In this document: in pieces, positions 48,108 through 58,190 of the stretch | How the letters are laid out: the number at the start of each line of letters is the position of its first letter | Numbering within the stretch: position 1 is the stretch's first letter | Source of the DNA: Leptolyngbya sp. FACHB-321 | GTDB lineage: Bacteria; Cyanobacteriota; Cyanobacteriia; Leptolyngbyales; Leptolyngbyaceae | Reading direction: 5' to 3' | Assembly: GCF_014695975.1 (NCBI RefSeq) | Contig: NZ_JACJPI010000065.1 | Span: forward strand, 173,273 to 237,272 | DNA length: 64,000 nt | The notes under the pieces: model-generated | Databases searched by the model: none | The model's input: only the letters and a program-made list of their open reading frames with translations | Told to the model about the DNA's origin: nothing | Position numbers and translations under genes: made by a program

Positions 48108-49133
48108 GTGGTCAAACTAGCTTCATTAAGTCAAAAGGCACGATCGCAGGTTCTGTTAATCTCTGGTTTGGTACTGTGTTTGCTGATTCTCCTCGGTTGT
48201 CTGATGGCAAGCATCCTTCTGGGAGCAGCAGAGATTCAGCCTGGTTCCATCTTCTCTGCCTTGACTGCGTTTGATGGTTCTACAGACCATCTAATTATTC
48301 GGACGGTGCGATTGCCACGATCGCTGATTGCGTTGATGGTTGGAGCCGCACTAGCAGTTGCTGGCACCATCACTCAAGGACTCACCCGTAATCCCCTTGC
48401 CTCACCAGACATTTTAGGAATCAATAGCGGCGCTGCCTTTGCCATGGTGGCGGTCCTATCCATATTCGGCAGTGTGGCGTCTATAGTGCATACCAGCTTT
48501 GCCTTTGTGGGTGCAGGACTTACTACGGTTGTGGTTTATCTGCTGGGTTCTTTAGGTCGGAGTGGCATGACGCCTCTGAAGCTCGTCGTGGCAGGCTCAG
48601 CACTGACTTACCTGCTTTCTTCACTTACCACCGGCATTTTGATCTTGAATCAAGAGACACTGGATGAAATTCGCTTTTGGCTAGCGGGGTCAGTAGCAGG
48701 ACGAGATATTCATTTATTTTTGCAGGTGCTTCCCTATATGGGAGTGGGGCTGATGATGGCATTTGCACTAGGTAAACCCTTAACGGCTCTGGCGCTCGGT
48801 GAAGATGTGGCGAAGGGCTTAGGGCTGAGGACGGGATGGATCAAAGCGATCGCCATGCTTGTCGTCGTGTTGTTAGCAGGAAGTGCCGTCGCGATCGCGG
48901 GACCAATCTGGTTTATTGGGTTAGTTGTTCCTCATCTGGCGCGATTGTTGATCGGCATGGATTATCGTTGGTTGGTTCCCTATGCGGCTTGTCTGGGCGC
49001 CATTCTTTTGTTGCTTGCAGATATCGGTGCTCGGCTAATCATCAAACCACAAGAGTTGCCCGTAGGCATTATGACGAGCCTATTGGGTGCGCCCTTCTTC
49101 ATCTATTTAGCGCGATCGCGGGTAAAACAATGA
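48108..49133 (+). CDS. Iron-siderophore ABC transporter permease (FecC-like)
   Basis: 341 residues from the GTG at 48108, preferred because AAGGA lies ten bases upstream; a TTG at 48099 is too close to it. FecCD family: [60 protein letters not shown] and the C-terminal GIMTSLLGAPFFIYL. About nine or ten membrane helices. It forms the inner-membrane channel with the next gene product. Its stop overlaps the next start (ATGA). Confidence 0.9.
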   Translation: MVKLASLSQKARSQVLLISGLVLCLLILLGCLMASILLGAAEIQPGSIFSALTAFDGSTDHLIIRTVRLPRSLIALMVGAALAVAGTITQGLTRNPLASPDILGINSGAAFAMVAVLSIFGSVASIVHTSFAFVGAGLTTVVVYLLGSLGRSGMTPLKLVVAGSALTYLLSSLTTGILILNQETLDEIRFWLAGSVAGRDIHLFLQVLPYMGVGLMMAFALGKPLTALALGEDVAKGLGLRTGWIKAIAMLVVVLLAGSAVAIAGPIWFIGLVVPHLARLLIGMDYRWLVPYAACLGAILLLLADIGARLIIKPQELPVGIMTSLLGAPFFIYLARSRVKQ

Positions 49134-50173
49134 GTCATTGGATTGTTGTTCGTCCTCGCCAGATGCCAATTTCCTTTCGCGTTCAGCGACGGGTTCCGCT
49201 CGTGCTGTTGTTGCTGACCGTGATCACGTTGGCGATCGTCATTCTGAGCGCAAGCTATGGGGAATATCCCATCTCGCCGCTTGATGTATTGAAAACGCTG
49301 CTGGGAATTGAAACGGGCAATCCTGATCATGCGTTCGTCATTTATACATTGCGCTTACCGCGTGCCCTCGTTGCCTTGCTCGCTGGCATTGGGCTTGCCA
49401 TTCCGGGAGCAATTCTGCAAGGGTTGACTCGTAATCCGCTAGCAGCCCCCGATGTGATTGGTATTAATGCGGGTGCGAGTATGGCTGCCGTTAGTTTAAT
49501 TGTTTTATTTCCGGCAGCACCGTTGTTTGCAATTCCACTATCAGCGTTTGCAGGAGCAGCGATCGCGGCAACATTGATCTATTTATTGGCATGGGATCAG
49601 GGCAGTTCACCGATTCGTTTCATTTTAATTGGCGTAGGGATTGCTGCGGTTGCTAGTGCAATAACTTCAGTTTTGATGGCATTTGGACAAATTAATAATG
49701 TCACGCAAGCGTTGATCTGGATGACGGGCAGTGTCTACGGGCGCAGTTGGGAGCATATTTTGCTGCTGCTGCCCTGGCTAGGAATCTTTGTGCCACTGGC
49801 ATTGCTGCTGTCTCGCGAGTTGAATGTGCTGCATCTAGGAGATGATGTGGCGCGAGGGTTGGGAAGTAGCGTGGAGTGGCAGCGGTTTTTGTTGTTGCTG
49901 ACCAGTGTTGCGCTGACGGGGGCTTCAGTGGCGACGGCAGGCACAATCGGGTTTGTCGGGCTGATGGCTCCTCACCTGGCTCGACAATTAGTAGGAACTG
50001 CGTCTGAAGGATTGCTGCCTACGACTGCCTTGCTAGGTGGACTGATAACGGTGCTAGCCGATCTGCTCGGACGATCGTTGTTTTCGCCGACTGAACTGCC
50101 CTGTGGTGTACTCACTGCCCTTGTTGGCGCACCCTACTTTCTTTATTTGCTGTACCAAAATCGTCATCAATGA
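49130..50173 (+). CDS. Iron-siderophore ABC transporter permease (FecD-like)
   Basis: 347 residues. The ATG at 49130 overlaps the preceding stop by 4 bp; the frame is open further upstream but that part overlaps the FecC-like gene. Signatures: [50 protein letters not shown] (the loop contacting the ATPase) and [20 protein letters not shown]. It is the second half of the permease dimer. Its stop overlaps the ATPase start by 4 bp. Confidence 0.93.
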   Translation: MSHWIVVRPRQMPISFRVQRRVPLVLLLLTVITLAIVILSASYGEYPISPLDVLKTLLGIETGNPDHAFVIYTLRLPRALVALLAGIGLAIPGAILQGLTRNPLAAPDVIGINAGASMAAVSLIVLFPAAPLFAIPLSAFAGAAIAATLIYLLAWDQGSSPIRFILIGVGIAAVASAITSVLMAFGQINNVTQALIWMTGSVYGRSWEHILLLLPWLGIFVPLALLLSRELNVLHLGDDVARGLGSSVEWQRFLLLLTSVALTGASVATAGTIGFVGLMAPHLARQLVGTASEGLLPTTALLGGLITVLADLLGRSLFSPTELPCGVLTALVGAPYFLYLLYQNRHQ

Positions 50174-51000
50174 ATGCAGAACCCTCCTCTACAATCGTGC
50201 AAACATTTTCCACCGGAGTTGCACTGACCACTCGCAAGCTAACGCTAGCGTACGATGGAACCGTTGTTATTTCCGACCTGGATCTGGCAATTCCAGCCGG
50301 AAAAATTACCGTTTTAGTCGGTTCCAATGGTTGTGGTAAATCGACGCTGCTAAGAAGTTTAGCTCGGCTCCTGAAACCTACCCGTGGCACCGTTTATCTT
50401 GATAGTGCTTCTATCTTTAAGCTATCGACTAAAGAGGTGGCGAAACGGCTCGGCATTTTGCCCCAAGGACCGGTCGCACCAGAAGGATTGACTGCAAGAG
50501 ATCTGGTTGCACAGGGACGCTATCCTCATCAAAGCTGGCTGCAACAATGGTCAAAGGAAGATGAGTGGTTGGTGGAGCAAGCCCTAGCCATTACTAATAT
50601 GACCGTGCTAGCAGACCGATCGCTCGATACCCTCTCCGGCGGTCAGCGGCAACGGGCTTGGATTGCTATGTCTTTGGCGCAAAATACAGAAATTCTGTTG
50701 CTCGATGAACCCACAACGTTTCTGGATCTGGCGCATCAAATTGAAGTTCTAGATTTGCTCTATGAATTAAATCAAACGCAAGGACGCACGATCGTCATGG
50801 TATTGCATGATTTGAATCAAGCCTGTCGGTATGCCGAGCATTTAGTGGCGATCGCGCAGGGACAAGTTGTTGCTCAAGGAGCGCCTGCCCAAATCATGAC
50901 AGAAGCCCTAGTGCAGGAGGTATTTGGGCTAGAAAGCCGCATTATTCAAGATCCGGTTGCTGGAACACCCTTATGCATTCCGGTTAGTCGGCACCGTTGA
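50170..51000 (+). CDS. Iron-siderophore ABC transporter ATPase (FecE-like)
   Basis: 276 residues. Walker [18 protein letters not shown]-loop [22 protein letters not shown] signature [20 protein letters not shown], Walker [21 protein letters not shown] and H-loop [17 protein letters not shown]. FecE/FhuC subfamily. It powers the two permeases encoded just upstream; all three genes overlap by 4 bp. The binding proteins are supplied by the divergent operon. Confidence 0.94.
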   Translation: MNAEPSSTIVQTFSTGVALTTRKLTLAYDGTVVISDLDLAIPAGKITVLVGSNGCGKSTLLRSLARLLKPTRGTVYLDSASIFKLSTKEVAKRLGILPQGPVAPEGLTARDLVAQGRYPHQSWLQQWSKEDEWLVEQALAITNMTVLADRSLDTLSGGQRQRAWIAMSLAQNTEILLLDEPTTFLDLAHQIEVLDLLYELNQTQGRTIVMVLHDLNQACRYAEHLVAIAQGQVVAQGAPAQIMTEALVQEVFGLESRIIQDPVAGTPLCIPVSRHR

Positions 51001-51678
51001 ATTGGCAAATTTAAATGCTTGACGAGAAACAAGTATGGCTTTAATCTCGGTCACGATCGTGATTCGCTTGATTCATCCAGTGTTACTACAACGTTTTTCC
51101 CCTCCAGCAGACGTTAAAAGGATAGCGGGGGTAGATAAATCTATTACGCCTAAGGCAGTGATCGTTCCCCCTTTCGCTGCTGGAGGGGTATTGAGCCAGA
51201 TAGAAAGATTGAAGCGGGCTTGGGCACTGAAATCTCCTCAACGCAATTGTCTGCGATCGGTTCAAACAAGTTTGGTTAAACCTTGACTTCAAAATAGTTC
51301 AGTTACAGCTTAAAGACTGCTAGAAACAGAGTTCTTGTAAATTTAAGCTGTTTCTCAAATAACACTTTATTTAAGCTCTCTAAAGAGTAAACAAAGCGGC
51401 TGTCTAACCTGGCTACATTGGCTACAAGAGCTTTGATTACAAGTTCACCTCATTGATAAACTGCTGTCTCTTCCTGATGAAAGAGCACTTAGTCATCCAC
51501 GTTTTCTAAACTAGATTTTAAGAAATCAATTAATGCGATCGCCAACACTCGATCGCATCAACACTTGAGTGTGAATTAGCCCTGTAACCGAAGACGCTAC
51601 CAGCAACTTGCGAATGTAGCAGCCGCTTAGGGTCGGTAGAAATTTAGACAGAAATTAAAACCAAGGAGTTTTTGATTC
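51001..51678. other. Intergenic region between the ABC operon and the SDR-DehI gene
   Basis: No convincing gene: one open frame (51035-51286) is only the read-through of the structured element at 51099-51188. A second inverted repeat, ATGCGATCG (51533-51541) and CGATCGCAT (51550-51558), is made of two HIP1-like halves. A ribosome-binding site CAAGGAG precedes the ATG at 51679. Confidence 0.5.
51099..51188. ncRNA. Nested inverted-repeat element, possible structured RNA or MITE
   Basis: A perfect 12-bp outer stem, CCCCTCCAGCAG (51099-51110) with CTGCTGGAGGGG (51177-51188). Inside it GGGGG (51127-51131) can pair with CCCCC (51167-51171), and TAGAT-AA-ATCTA (51132-51143) forms a small hairpin. 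The whole 90 bp could fold as a branched RNA. It lies about 100 bp after the FecE-like gene. No family is recognised. Confidence 0.45.
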
Positions 51679-53715
51679 ATGCTGATTAACTATGCCACCC
51701 TCTTTGGACTCATTGCTGTTGCAATTGTTTTATTCCCTGGTTTCCTGGTTGTCGATCGCTGGTGGCGCGAACGCATTTACGAGCTATCTGGTAAGGTCAT
51801 TCTGATAACAGGAGGGTCGCGCGGACTGGGGCTGGTAATGGCACGCCAGTTAGCTGACGCCGGGGCACGGGTAGCCATCTGTGCGCGGGATGAAGCCGAA
51901 CTAGAACGGGCACGCACCGAACTAGAGCAGCGAGGCGGAGACATTTTCGCCTTGACCTGTGATGTAACAGAGCAAACCCAAGTTAAGCAGCTAGTCCAGC
52001 AAACCAGAGACCACTTTGGCGCAATCGACATCCTAATCAACAATGCGGGAACAGACATCGTCGGTCCGCTAGAAAACCTGACCATGCAGGACTACGACGA
52101 CTTAATGAAGCTACATTTCTGGGCACCGCTCTACACCACCTATGCGGTCTTGCCAGAAATGCAGGCACGCAAGGCTGGACGTATTGTGAACATCTCCTCA
52201 GTTGGAGGGAAAATGGCATCGCCACATATGGTCGGGTATTGCGCCAGCAAATTTGCACTGGTTGGGCTATCCGAAGGGATGCGCACTGAACTGGCAAAAG
52301 ATGGCATTGCCGTCACCACTGTCTGTCCTGGTCTCATCCACACAGGCGTTGTTGATCACGCCATTATGAAAGGTCAGAACCGCAAGGAATATGCCTGGTT
52401 CAGCATTGGCGATTCTCTGCCGTTTCTTTCTGCCAGCGCCGAAAAGGTATCTCGTGCCACGATCGCTGGCTTGCGCCGAGGTGCGGCGGAAGTGATTGTG
52501 CCCTTTCCAACCTGGCTGTCGGTTAAGTTCTACGGCTTGTTTCCTGAACTAAGTACCAATTTATTCGGTTTATTCAATAAACTCTTACCAAAACCGGGTG
52601 GCATGGGAGAAAAGCGAGCCTTTGGCAAGGACAGCCATTCCGCCTGGGCGCCCTCTTGGTTAACGTATTTGAGCGATCGCGCTGCTGAACGAAACAATGA
52701 ACATCCGGTAACAGAACCGAAACTGGCAACGGTTGTAAAACCAGTTGGCACCGTTGACAAGAGCTTAACCCAACGCTCAACTTCACAGGAACCGCAGAAG
52801 CAGCTTGAAGCCGATCAAGTTCAAGGACTTGAACCAGCGATCGTAGAAGATGAACAATCTGCCTTTCCATTCATTAATGTTTCTCAGGCTCCATCTGAAG
52901 TTCAAACGTGTTTAAGTGATATTCAAGACACGCTAGGGATTCCCTGGAAACCTGCAAACTGGCGAGCTTATGCAATGTATCCCGCTGTGATGCAGTTGTT
53001 TTGGCAGCGGCTCAAACCAGCCACACAAGCCGAATCGTTTTTAGAGGACGCGATCGCCATTACTGAACAGGTTTACCGTGACACCTACGACTGGTATCAA
53101 CCCGGTTATCAAATCGACGTGGATGAAGCGCAACGGCGACACATTCAGCGAGAGCTAGGTGCCTTCAGTTTTGGTAATCCTCAGTTGTTGATTCAACAGA
53201 TTGCTTTAAGTAAAGTCCTGGCAGGTGAAATTGTTGGTCAGGATGGAAAGACGGAAATTCGACGTGGGCCTCATGCTTATCGTCATCCAGAAATTCAATT
53301 CATTGGAGAGCAGTTGGCTCAGGAGGTTTCAACAGAGTTGCAGCGAGTCTATCAAGACCTTAAACAAACCCTGGGGGTTCCGTTCGTCAACTCTGACTAC
53401 CAGGCACTTGCCCACTGGTCTGCCTTTTTCATCCCTGTCTGGGAAGAGATCAAACGTTGGCGCGATCGCCCGGAATATGAACTTCTCAAGCAAGCAATTA
53501 TCCAAAGAGCTGAAGAAGCTGCCAGTCGTCTTCGCCCTGCGGTTGTCATTGGTGAGCAAGAAGTGCGCGACCTTTTAGAGAATCCTGAAGATTTTGAGCA
53601 GATTCAGCAAAAAGTGCAAATGTTCAACGACGTTTTGCCAGAACTAATCATTCAGAATGCCCTATTTCATCAAAGGTTGACAGTCGATCAATCAGCACTC
53701 TCTGAAACATCCTGA
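51679..53715 (+). CDS. Fusion of short-chain dehydrogenase/reductase and DehI-like dehalogenase domain
   Basis: 678 residues. One N-terminal membrane helix (LFGLIAVAIVLFPGFLVV). SDR domain: VILITGGSRGLG (41-52), DILINNAGTDIVGP, Ser173/174 in NISSVGG and Tyr187-x3-Lys191 in GYCASKFA, all the catalytic residues. A linker of about 90 residues rich in Gln, Glu and Val follows. Residues about 400-678 resemble the DehI family (haloacid dehalogenase of group I) with its two pseudo-repeats: LGIPWKPANWRAYAMYPAVM and LGVPFVNSDYQALAHWSAFF, each followed by a long helix. Whether it dehalogenates is unknown; DehI-like proteins in cyanobacteria are mostly uncharacterised. Confidence 0.82.
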   Translation: MLINYATLFGLIAVAIVLFPGFLVVDRWWRERIYELSGKVILITGGSRGLGLVMARQLADAGARVAICARDEAELERARTELEQRGGDIFALTCDVTEQTQVKQLVQQTRDHFGAIDILINNAGTDIVGPLENLTMQDYDDLMKLHFWAPLYTTYAVLPEMQARKAGRIVNISSVGGKMASPHMVGYCASKFALVGLSEGMRTELAKDGIAVTTVCPGLIHTGVVDHAIMKGQNRKEYAWFSIGDSLPFLSASAEKVSRATIAGLRRGAAEVIVPFPTWLSVKFYGLFPELSTNLFGLFNKLLPKPGGMGEKRAFGKDSHSAWAPSWLTYLSDRAAERNNEHPVTEPKLATVVKPVGTVDKSLTQRSTSQEPQKQLEADQVQGLEPAIVEDEQSAFPFINVSQAPSEVQTCLSDIQDTLGIPWKPANWRAYAMYPAVMQLFWQRLKPATQAESFLEDAIAITEQVYRDTYDWYQPGYQIDVDEAQRRHIQRELGAFSFGNPQLLIQQIALSKVLAGEIVGQDGKTEIRRGPHAYRHPEIQFIGEQLAQEVSTELQRVYQDLKQTLGVPFVNSDYQALAHWSAFFIPVWEEIKRWRDRPEYELLKQAIIQRAEEAASRLRPAVVIGEQEVRDLLENPEDFEQIQQKVQMFNDVLPELIIQNALFHQRLTVDQSALSETS

Positions 53716-53742
53716 GGCTGTTACAATGCCTCTCCATAACTA

Positions 53743-53760
53743 GCCCCAAGGGGCATTTTT
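53743..53760 (+). terminator. Intrinsic terminator of the SDR-DehI gene
   Basis: GCCCC-AA-GGGGC (53743-53754) followed by ATTTTTAATTT. An outer AATGCC at 53725-53730 can also pair with GGCATT. It starts 28 bp after the stop codon. Confidence 0.75.
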
Positions 53761-53932
53761 AATTTCCTCAAAGTAAGACGCTTATCGAGTCATTTCAGCA
53801 GTATCTCTACAGCAACGACGGCAATAACTGGGCAAGCCGTATAACCCTTATGCTTGTGATGATTCAGACAGTTGAAGCAGGTAAACTACCGCTGCGGTTG
53901 ATGCTTGGTGCGGACGTGGGGCTATTGTTTTA

Positions 53933-53962
53933 GTACCAATCAGACTATACTCTGACTGGTAC
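53933..53962. repeat. Hairpin with 12-bp arms
   Basis: GTACCAATCAGA and TCTGACTGGTAC with one mismatch and a 6-base loop (CTATAC). It lies about 290 bp upstream of the kinase gene. It may be an operator or a small dispersed repeat. Confidence 0.5.
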
Positions 53963-54247
53963 GTCTTAGTAACACTGCGAAGTGCCCGTTGAAATGTCCG
54001 CTCAACTGATTTTCAGCTTTAACGTACCTTCCTGCCCTGCTACTCAAACCCTGTTGTAGTCATGCTCCAGCTTGTAGTTCAGTGCCACTGATAGAGTAAG
54101 AGAATCGCAACACACTTTAGATGTTTTCTATGAAGGTATTGACCCACAGAACTAAGAGAAAGGCTACAACTTGTATTGTCACAGGAACGCATGACTTGTT
54201 TTGACGTTATTAACTGCTGATTTAGCTTAGAGTACTGTCAAAATCAT

Positions 54248-55726
54248 ATGGGATTTCTGGTTGGCAAATACCTACAGAATCATAAATATTCTCTGGATCA
54301 AGAACTTGGACGGGGAGGGTTTGGTGTTACTTATAAAGCGACACTACATTCTTTAGGGCAAACTGTAGTTGTTAAAACGCTGGATGAGTTACTGCGGCAA
54401 GACCCAAACTTCGCTCAATCCAAGCAGCAGTTTCAAGCAGAAGCCAAGCGATTAGCACTCTGCGTTCATCCTAATATCGTCAGGGTCATCGACTTCTTTA
54501 TTGAGGACGATTTTCCCTTCATCGTGATGGAGTACGTACCTGGACCAACGCTTGATACCGTTGTGCTGCCTGCCCAACCTTTAGCAGAAGCAACAGCGCT
54601 CCACTACAGCCGACAAGTTGGTGCAGCGTTAAAGGTTGTGCATCAGAATGGCTTACTGCACCGCGATGTTAAACCTCAAAATTTGATTCTACGGCAGGGA
54701 ACAGATCAGGTCGTGCTGATTGACTTTGGGATTGCGCGTGAGTTTTCTCCAGGTTTAGCTCAAACACACACCAGTTTAGTTTCGCCTGGCTATGCCCCGA
54801 TCGAGCAGTACATATCGCAAGAGCAGCGATCACCTGCAACTGATGTTTATGGTTTGGCGGCAACTCTCTACACGCTACTGACGGCTCAAGTGCCCGCTGC
54901 CTCGATTCTACGCGATCGCCAACCGTTGCCTGCTCCCCGTGATCTACGTGCAGAAATTAGCGCCGCTACCAATCAGGCGGTGATTCGAGGCATGGCAGTT
55001 GAACCGCACGATCGCCCCGGGAGTGTAGAGGCTTGGCTGAAGCTCTTACCAGATGTATCAGAGAGAAGGGCTGTGATGGCTGGAGCAACCAGCCAGGTGG
55101 CAACCTTACGTGCGGCTCCTGGCACACTTGCGGCTTCTAGAAGGAAGCCTGCGATCGCCCCTCAAGCAAGTAGACCTGCGTGGCAGACATGGTTGCCGGG
55201 AGTTTTAGTTGTTTTGGCTGGAGCGGCTGTGGTCGGAGCTATTCTGGGAAGACCGCAGCCTTCACCTTCACCGTCTCCAGAACCTAGCACAGCGTCGCCA
55301 ACGCAACCTTCCACCGCTGTTGAAGCACCCACTTCTACGGATGCTGAGGCACCTACTCCTGCTGATGCGGAAACACCTGCTCCTACTGATGTGGAAACAC
55401 CAACGCCGACGCCGACGAGTCAGTCAGACACCGCTGACACTGTTCCATCCACCGAGGCTCAGTCACCGAGTCCAATACCATCAGAGTCCCCTGACGCGAT
55501 CGCGCCTAGCCCACCAGTGGCTAGTCCGAGTCCCCCTGCTAGTGAAGCGCTACCAGAACTATTAGATCAAAAAGAAGCTGAATCACTTCAAGACGCTGAA
55601 AAGAAAGCAACAGAAGCGGCACGAGAAGCTGAAAAGCAACGAGAAGAACAACAACGAGAGGCTGAAAAAGCTGACAAAGAGCGTTTCAAGGAGCGATCGG
55701 AGAAGGGCGATAAGGGCAAAGACTAG
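54248..55726 (+). CDS. Serine/threonine protein kinase with membrane anchor and charged tail
   Basis: 492 residues. Kinase domain (14-270): Gly loop [13 protein letters not shown], Lys43 in [16 protein letters not shown] with catalytic Asp140, DFG at Asp159 ([10 protein letters not shown]), [10 protein letters not shown] and [15 protein letters not shown] membrane helix at about 315-335 ([20 protein letters not shown]) is followed by a Pro/Ser/Thr-rich outer region and a C-terminal helix of repeated Glu-Ala-Lys blocks ([20 protein letters not shown]), probably a coiled coil. It is of the cyanobacterial Spk/Hanks type. The signal sensed outside is unknown. Confidence 0.92.
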   Translation: MGFLVGKYLQNHKYSLDQELGRGGFGVTYKATLHSLGQTVVVKTLDELLRQDPNFAQSKQQFQAEAKRLALCVHPNIVRVIDFFIEDDFPFIVMEYVPGPTLDTVVLPAQPLAEATALHYSRQVGAALKVVHQNGLLHRDVKPQNLILRQGTDQVVLIDFGIAREFSPGLAQTHTSLVSPGYAPIEQYISQEQRSPATDVYGLAATLYTLLTAQVPAASILRDRQPLPAPRDLRAEISAATNQAVIRGMAVEPHDRPGSVEAWLKLLPDVSERRAVMAGATSQVATLRAAPGTLAASRRKPAIAPQASRPAWQTWLPGVLVVLAGAAVVGAILGRPQPSPSPSPEPSTASPTQPSTAVEAPTSTDAEAPTPADAETPAPTDVETPTPTPTSQSDTADTVPSTEAQSPSPIPSESPDAIAPSPPVASPSPPASEALPELLDQKEAESLQDAEKKATEAAREAEKQREEQQREAEKADKERFKERSEKGDKGKD

Positions 55727-55805
55727 CGCTTTCCAGCCTTTCTAATAATGAGGAACACCCTGGTCGCCGTAGAGAAGGACAAGCGGCAAAAGGAACTCCC
55801 TCGTC

Positions 55806-56630
55806 CTAATGCCCTCCCTCGTCCTCACTGGTACGTGGCTGATACAGGGCTTCATGCACTAACTGATGCATCTCAGAGCGTGCTTGTTCATATACTTCTG
55901 CAGCACACCAGGGACGGAGATACAAAATCGTCTTTTCAGGATTAACAGAAGCAACGTTACAGGTAGGTTTCGGGTCATTCAACACCAGGGGGTGCGGTTG
56001 AACCAGAGACAATAAAGAGGTAATAGTCGGTTCGATCGGGCGATTACCAATATCCACTTCTAAATCAACTCGTCGCGTCCCCATTGCTGTTAGATTCTTC
56101 AGCGTTCCAGCAAAGAGATTGTTATTGGGTACAACGATTTTTACATTGTCTGGGGTCAAGATGGTGGTTGAGAAGATGCCCACACTGTCTACTACGCCCG
56201 TTGCTCCTGCACCTTCAATGACATCGCCTGCCTCAAAGGGACGAAAGGCAATGAGCATAATACCAGCCGCAAAGTGAGAGAGTGTATTTTGCAAAGCCAA
56301 ACCAACCGCTAACCCTGCTGCGCCTAATACTGCCACTAGGGTTGTGGTCTGAATGCCGACAACATTGAGAGCTGCAACAAGTCCAACGATGAGTGCTAAA
56401 AATTCTGCTGTCTGAATGAAGAACTTTCGCAGCGTTGGCTCTACCTGGACTAGCACTCTGCGAGCGGTGCGGCTAGCTACATTGATGCCAATGCGGGTCA
56501 GAATCAGAATCCCGATCGCCCACAAAAGCTTCAACAAAATCTGGAGTGTTACATAACTTAGATTTTGTGCTGAGGTAGCAACCGGAGAGGCAACTTGTGC
56601 TAGCAAAACGAAAGACAATATCTCCATCAC
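55806..56630 (-). CDS. MscS-family mechanosensitive channel
   Basis: 274 residues, small for the family, with three membrane helices (LLKLLWAIGILILTRIGINV; FIQTAEFLALIVGLVAALNV; LVAVLGAAGLAVGLALQNTL). The pore helix GAAGLAVGLALQNTLSHFAA is the conserved Gly/Ala-rich TM3, and FRPFEAGDVIEGAGATGVVD and IVVPNNNLFAGTLKN are the beta domain. It releases solutes under osmotic downshock. The short charged C-terminus is encoded by a repeat-like GAGGACGAGGGAGG tract. Confidence 0.9.
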   Translation of the reverse strand: MMEILSFVLLAQVASPVATSAQNLSYVTLQILLKLLWAIGILILTRIGINVASRTARRVLVQVEPTLRKFFIQTAEFLALIVGLVAALNVVGIQTTTLVAVLGAAGLAVGLALQNTLSHFAAGIMLIAFRPFEAGDVIEGAGATGVVDSVGIFSTTILTPDNVKIVVPNNNLFAGTLKNLTAMGTRRVDLEVDIGNRPIEPTITSLLSLVQPHPLVLNDPKPTCNVASVNPEKTILYLRPWCAAEVYEQARSEMHQLVHEALYQPRTSEDEGGH

Positions 56631-56810
56631 ACGCTACAGTTGTTCCTTAAAAAACGATGCTGAGCTTCAAGGCGATCGTCTCCTGCACCTTAAAGCTCAG
56701 TCATACAAAGAATAAGACATAAGGCGACACAGCAAAGAAAACTGTTGAAGCGGAGACCTTAAAGCAAGACTGAGACCAGCCGCTTCAACGTTTATTTACT
56801 GATTCAAGGC

Positions 56811-58190
56811 TTACTGATTCAAAGTGCTGCAACTAGGTCCCGCTAGCTCTCCACGGGCAACATCAGGACCCTTAACGGCAACCGTCGTCGTACCCACTGC
56901 CCAGCGTCCATTCAAGGTGACAGAAAACTCACCCTGCACAAAGCCACCGCCGGGTTGCCACTTAATACCGCTGATCCGGGCATTGGGGTCAGGATTAACC
57001 CGTTCGCCTTTGGGGCTAGCACTTGCCACTTGAGCACAAGCAGGTAAACCCAAAACCCAATTACTTAAATCTTGAGCGACGGGCAACTCTTCGACGTAGT
57101 AACGCCAGGTGGAAGTGTTGCTGCTGTAGGATACGCCTCGGAAGGTGACGCGGTAGCCATTGGTAAGCGTTACCGTTTGTCCGCCGCTGACCGTTGATGT
57201 ACCTGTACTTGTAGTGGAGCCAGTCGTCGTGGTCGTGTCTGTAGTCGTGGTAGTTGTAGCTGAAACTGTACTAATCTGCTGCACGCTTGAAATTTGCGTC
57301 AGGGATTGATAGCGTTGCACACTTTCGCGCAGCACCACTTGCTGCCCACCGTAGCTGGCATAGGCAACCGTTCTCAGTTCTAATCGGGACAGATCGACGT
57401 TGCCGAGTCCGAGCTGTTGGATGGGAATGACAACCGGGGTTAAACTAACCTGGCTAGAAGAAGCAACCAATTGCGTTGCATTCGTGCGGTAGACCGACAC
57501 CCAGCGGTTGTTGCGACGGGCATAGACTTCGTAAAAGGCTGAGGCGGCGTTGACAGCGGGTCGATCGAGCACATCCAGTTGGAGCACCAGTGAATTTTGA
57601 TCGACCAACCGTGCGACTCGAAGCAGGCTGTTCCAGCTATTAACGCGAGTTGTGGCGCTCCGTGCGGCACCGTTATAAACGACTACAACTCGACTGCTTT
57701 CCTTATAAACGGTGACAACCGTTTCGATCGCCGTTAGGGAAGCACCCGGTCGTCCACCTAAAAAGGTCCAGGTCCAGGAGTCGCCATTATCGACAAAGGG
57801 TGATAGTTTAGCCGGTCCGTGCATGGATGCTGCTGCCCGGTACACGCTCACGCCTCCATTCGCGGCTTCTGCGGCTTGTCGAGCAATATTTTTAGCCCGG
57901 TTCAGGTCAATGCGACCTTTTCGATCGTCATCGCGGTCACGTCCGCGTTCTCGATCGTCATCGCGGTCACGGTTCCGATCGTTGCCACGTCCTTTTTTAT
58001 CGTCCTTGTCGTCTTTATCGTCTTTGTCCGCCATCAACCACTGCTGCGTCTTGCCATCCTGACTAACAGAGGAAGAGTCTGATAAGGCAAAGGCATTAGC
58101 AGCAACAGGCAGCGTCGTCAGGAGTGCCAAGCTTGTTGCTGTCAAAAGACGTTTGCCTAAAAGTGCAGGTGAACGTGACATTAATGACAT
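56811..58190 (-). CDS. Exported protein with Asp/Arg-rich region and Thr/Ser-rich linker, unknown function
   Basis: 459 residues. Signal peptide near the start (LLTATSLALLTTLPVAANA). Residues 55-95 are strings of DDK, DRD and RDDDR blocks, a calcium-binding-like or repeat-derived stretch encoded by DNA repeats (ATCGTCATCGCGGTCACG units at 57946-57971 region). Residues 95-290 form a globular domain (IARQAAEAANGGVSVYRAAA, WTFLGGRPGASL). A Thr/Ser-rich linker at about 300-335 is followed by a second domain with VTLTNGYRVTFRGVSYSS and LPACAQVASASPKGE. I do not recognise a family. Probably secreted or cell-surface. Confidence 0.7.
   Translation of the reverse strand: MSLMSRSPALLGKRLLTATSLALLTTLPVAANAFALSDSSSVSQDGKTQQWLMADKDDKDDKDDKKGRGNDRNRDRDDDRERGRDRDDDRKGRIDLNRAKNIARQAAEAANGGVSVYRAAASMHGPAKLSPFVDNGDSWTWTFLGGRPGASLTAIETVVTVYKESSRVVVVYNGAARSATTRVNSWNSLLRVARLVDQNSLVLQLDVLDRPAVNAASAFYEVYARRNNRWVSVYRTNATQLVASSSQVSLTPVVIPIQQLGLGNVDLSRLELRTVAYASYGGQQVVLRESVQRYQSLTQISSVQQISTVSATTTTTTDTTTTTGSTTSTGTSTVSGGQTVTLTNGYRVTFRGVSYSSNTSTWRYYVEELPVAQDLSNWVLGLPACAQVASASPKGERVNPDPNARISGIKWQPGGGFVQGEFSVTLNGRWAVGTTTVAVKGPDVARGELAGPSCSTLNQ

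Larger units (their letters stand above)
53716..54247. other. Intergenic region between SDR-DehI and kinase genes
   Basis: Contains the terminator at 53743-53760 and a second hairpin at 53933-53962. The rest shows no gene. The kinase ATG at 54248 has no clear Shine-Dalgarno. Confidence 0.5.

Noticed and set aside
51035..51286. 83-codon protein gene
   Set aside because: The frame covers the inverted-repeat element, has no ribosome-binding site and no family features.
57712..58082. Plus-strand frame of Arg/Ser repeats
   Set aside because: It is the antisense reading of the DDK/DRD repeats of the secreted protein.
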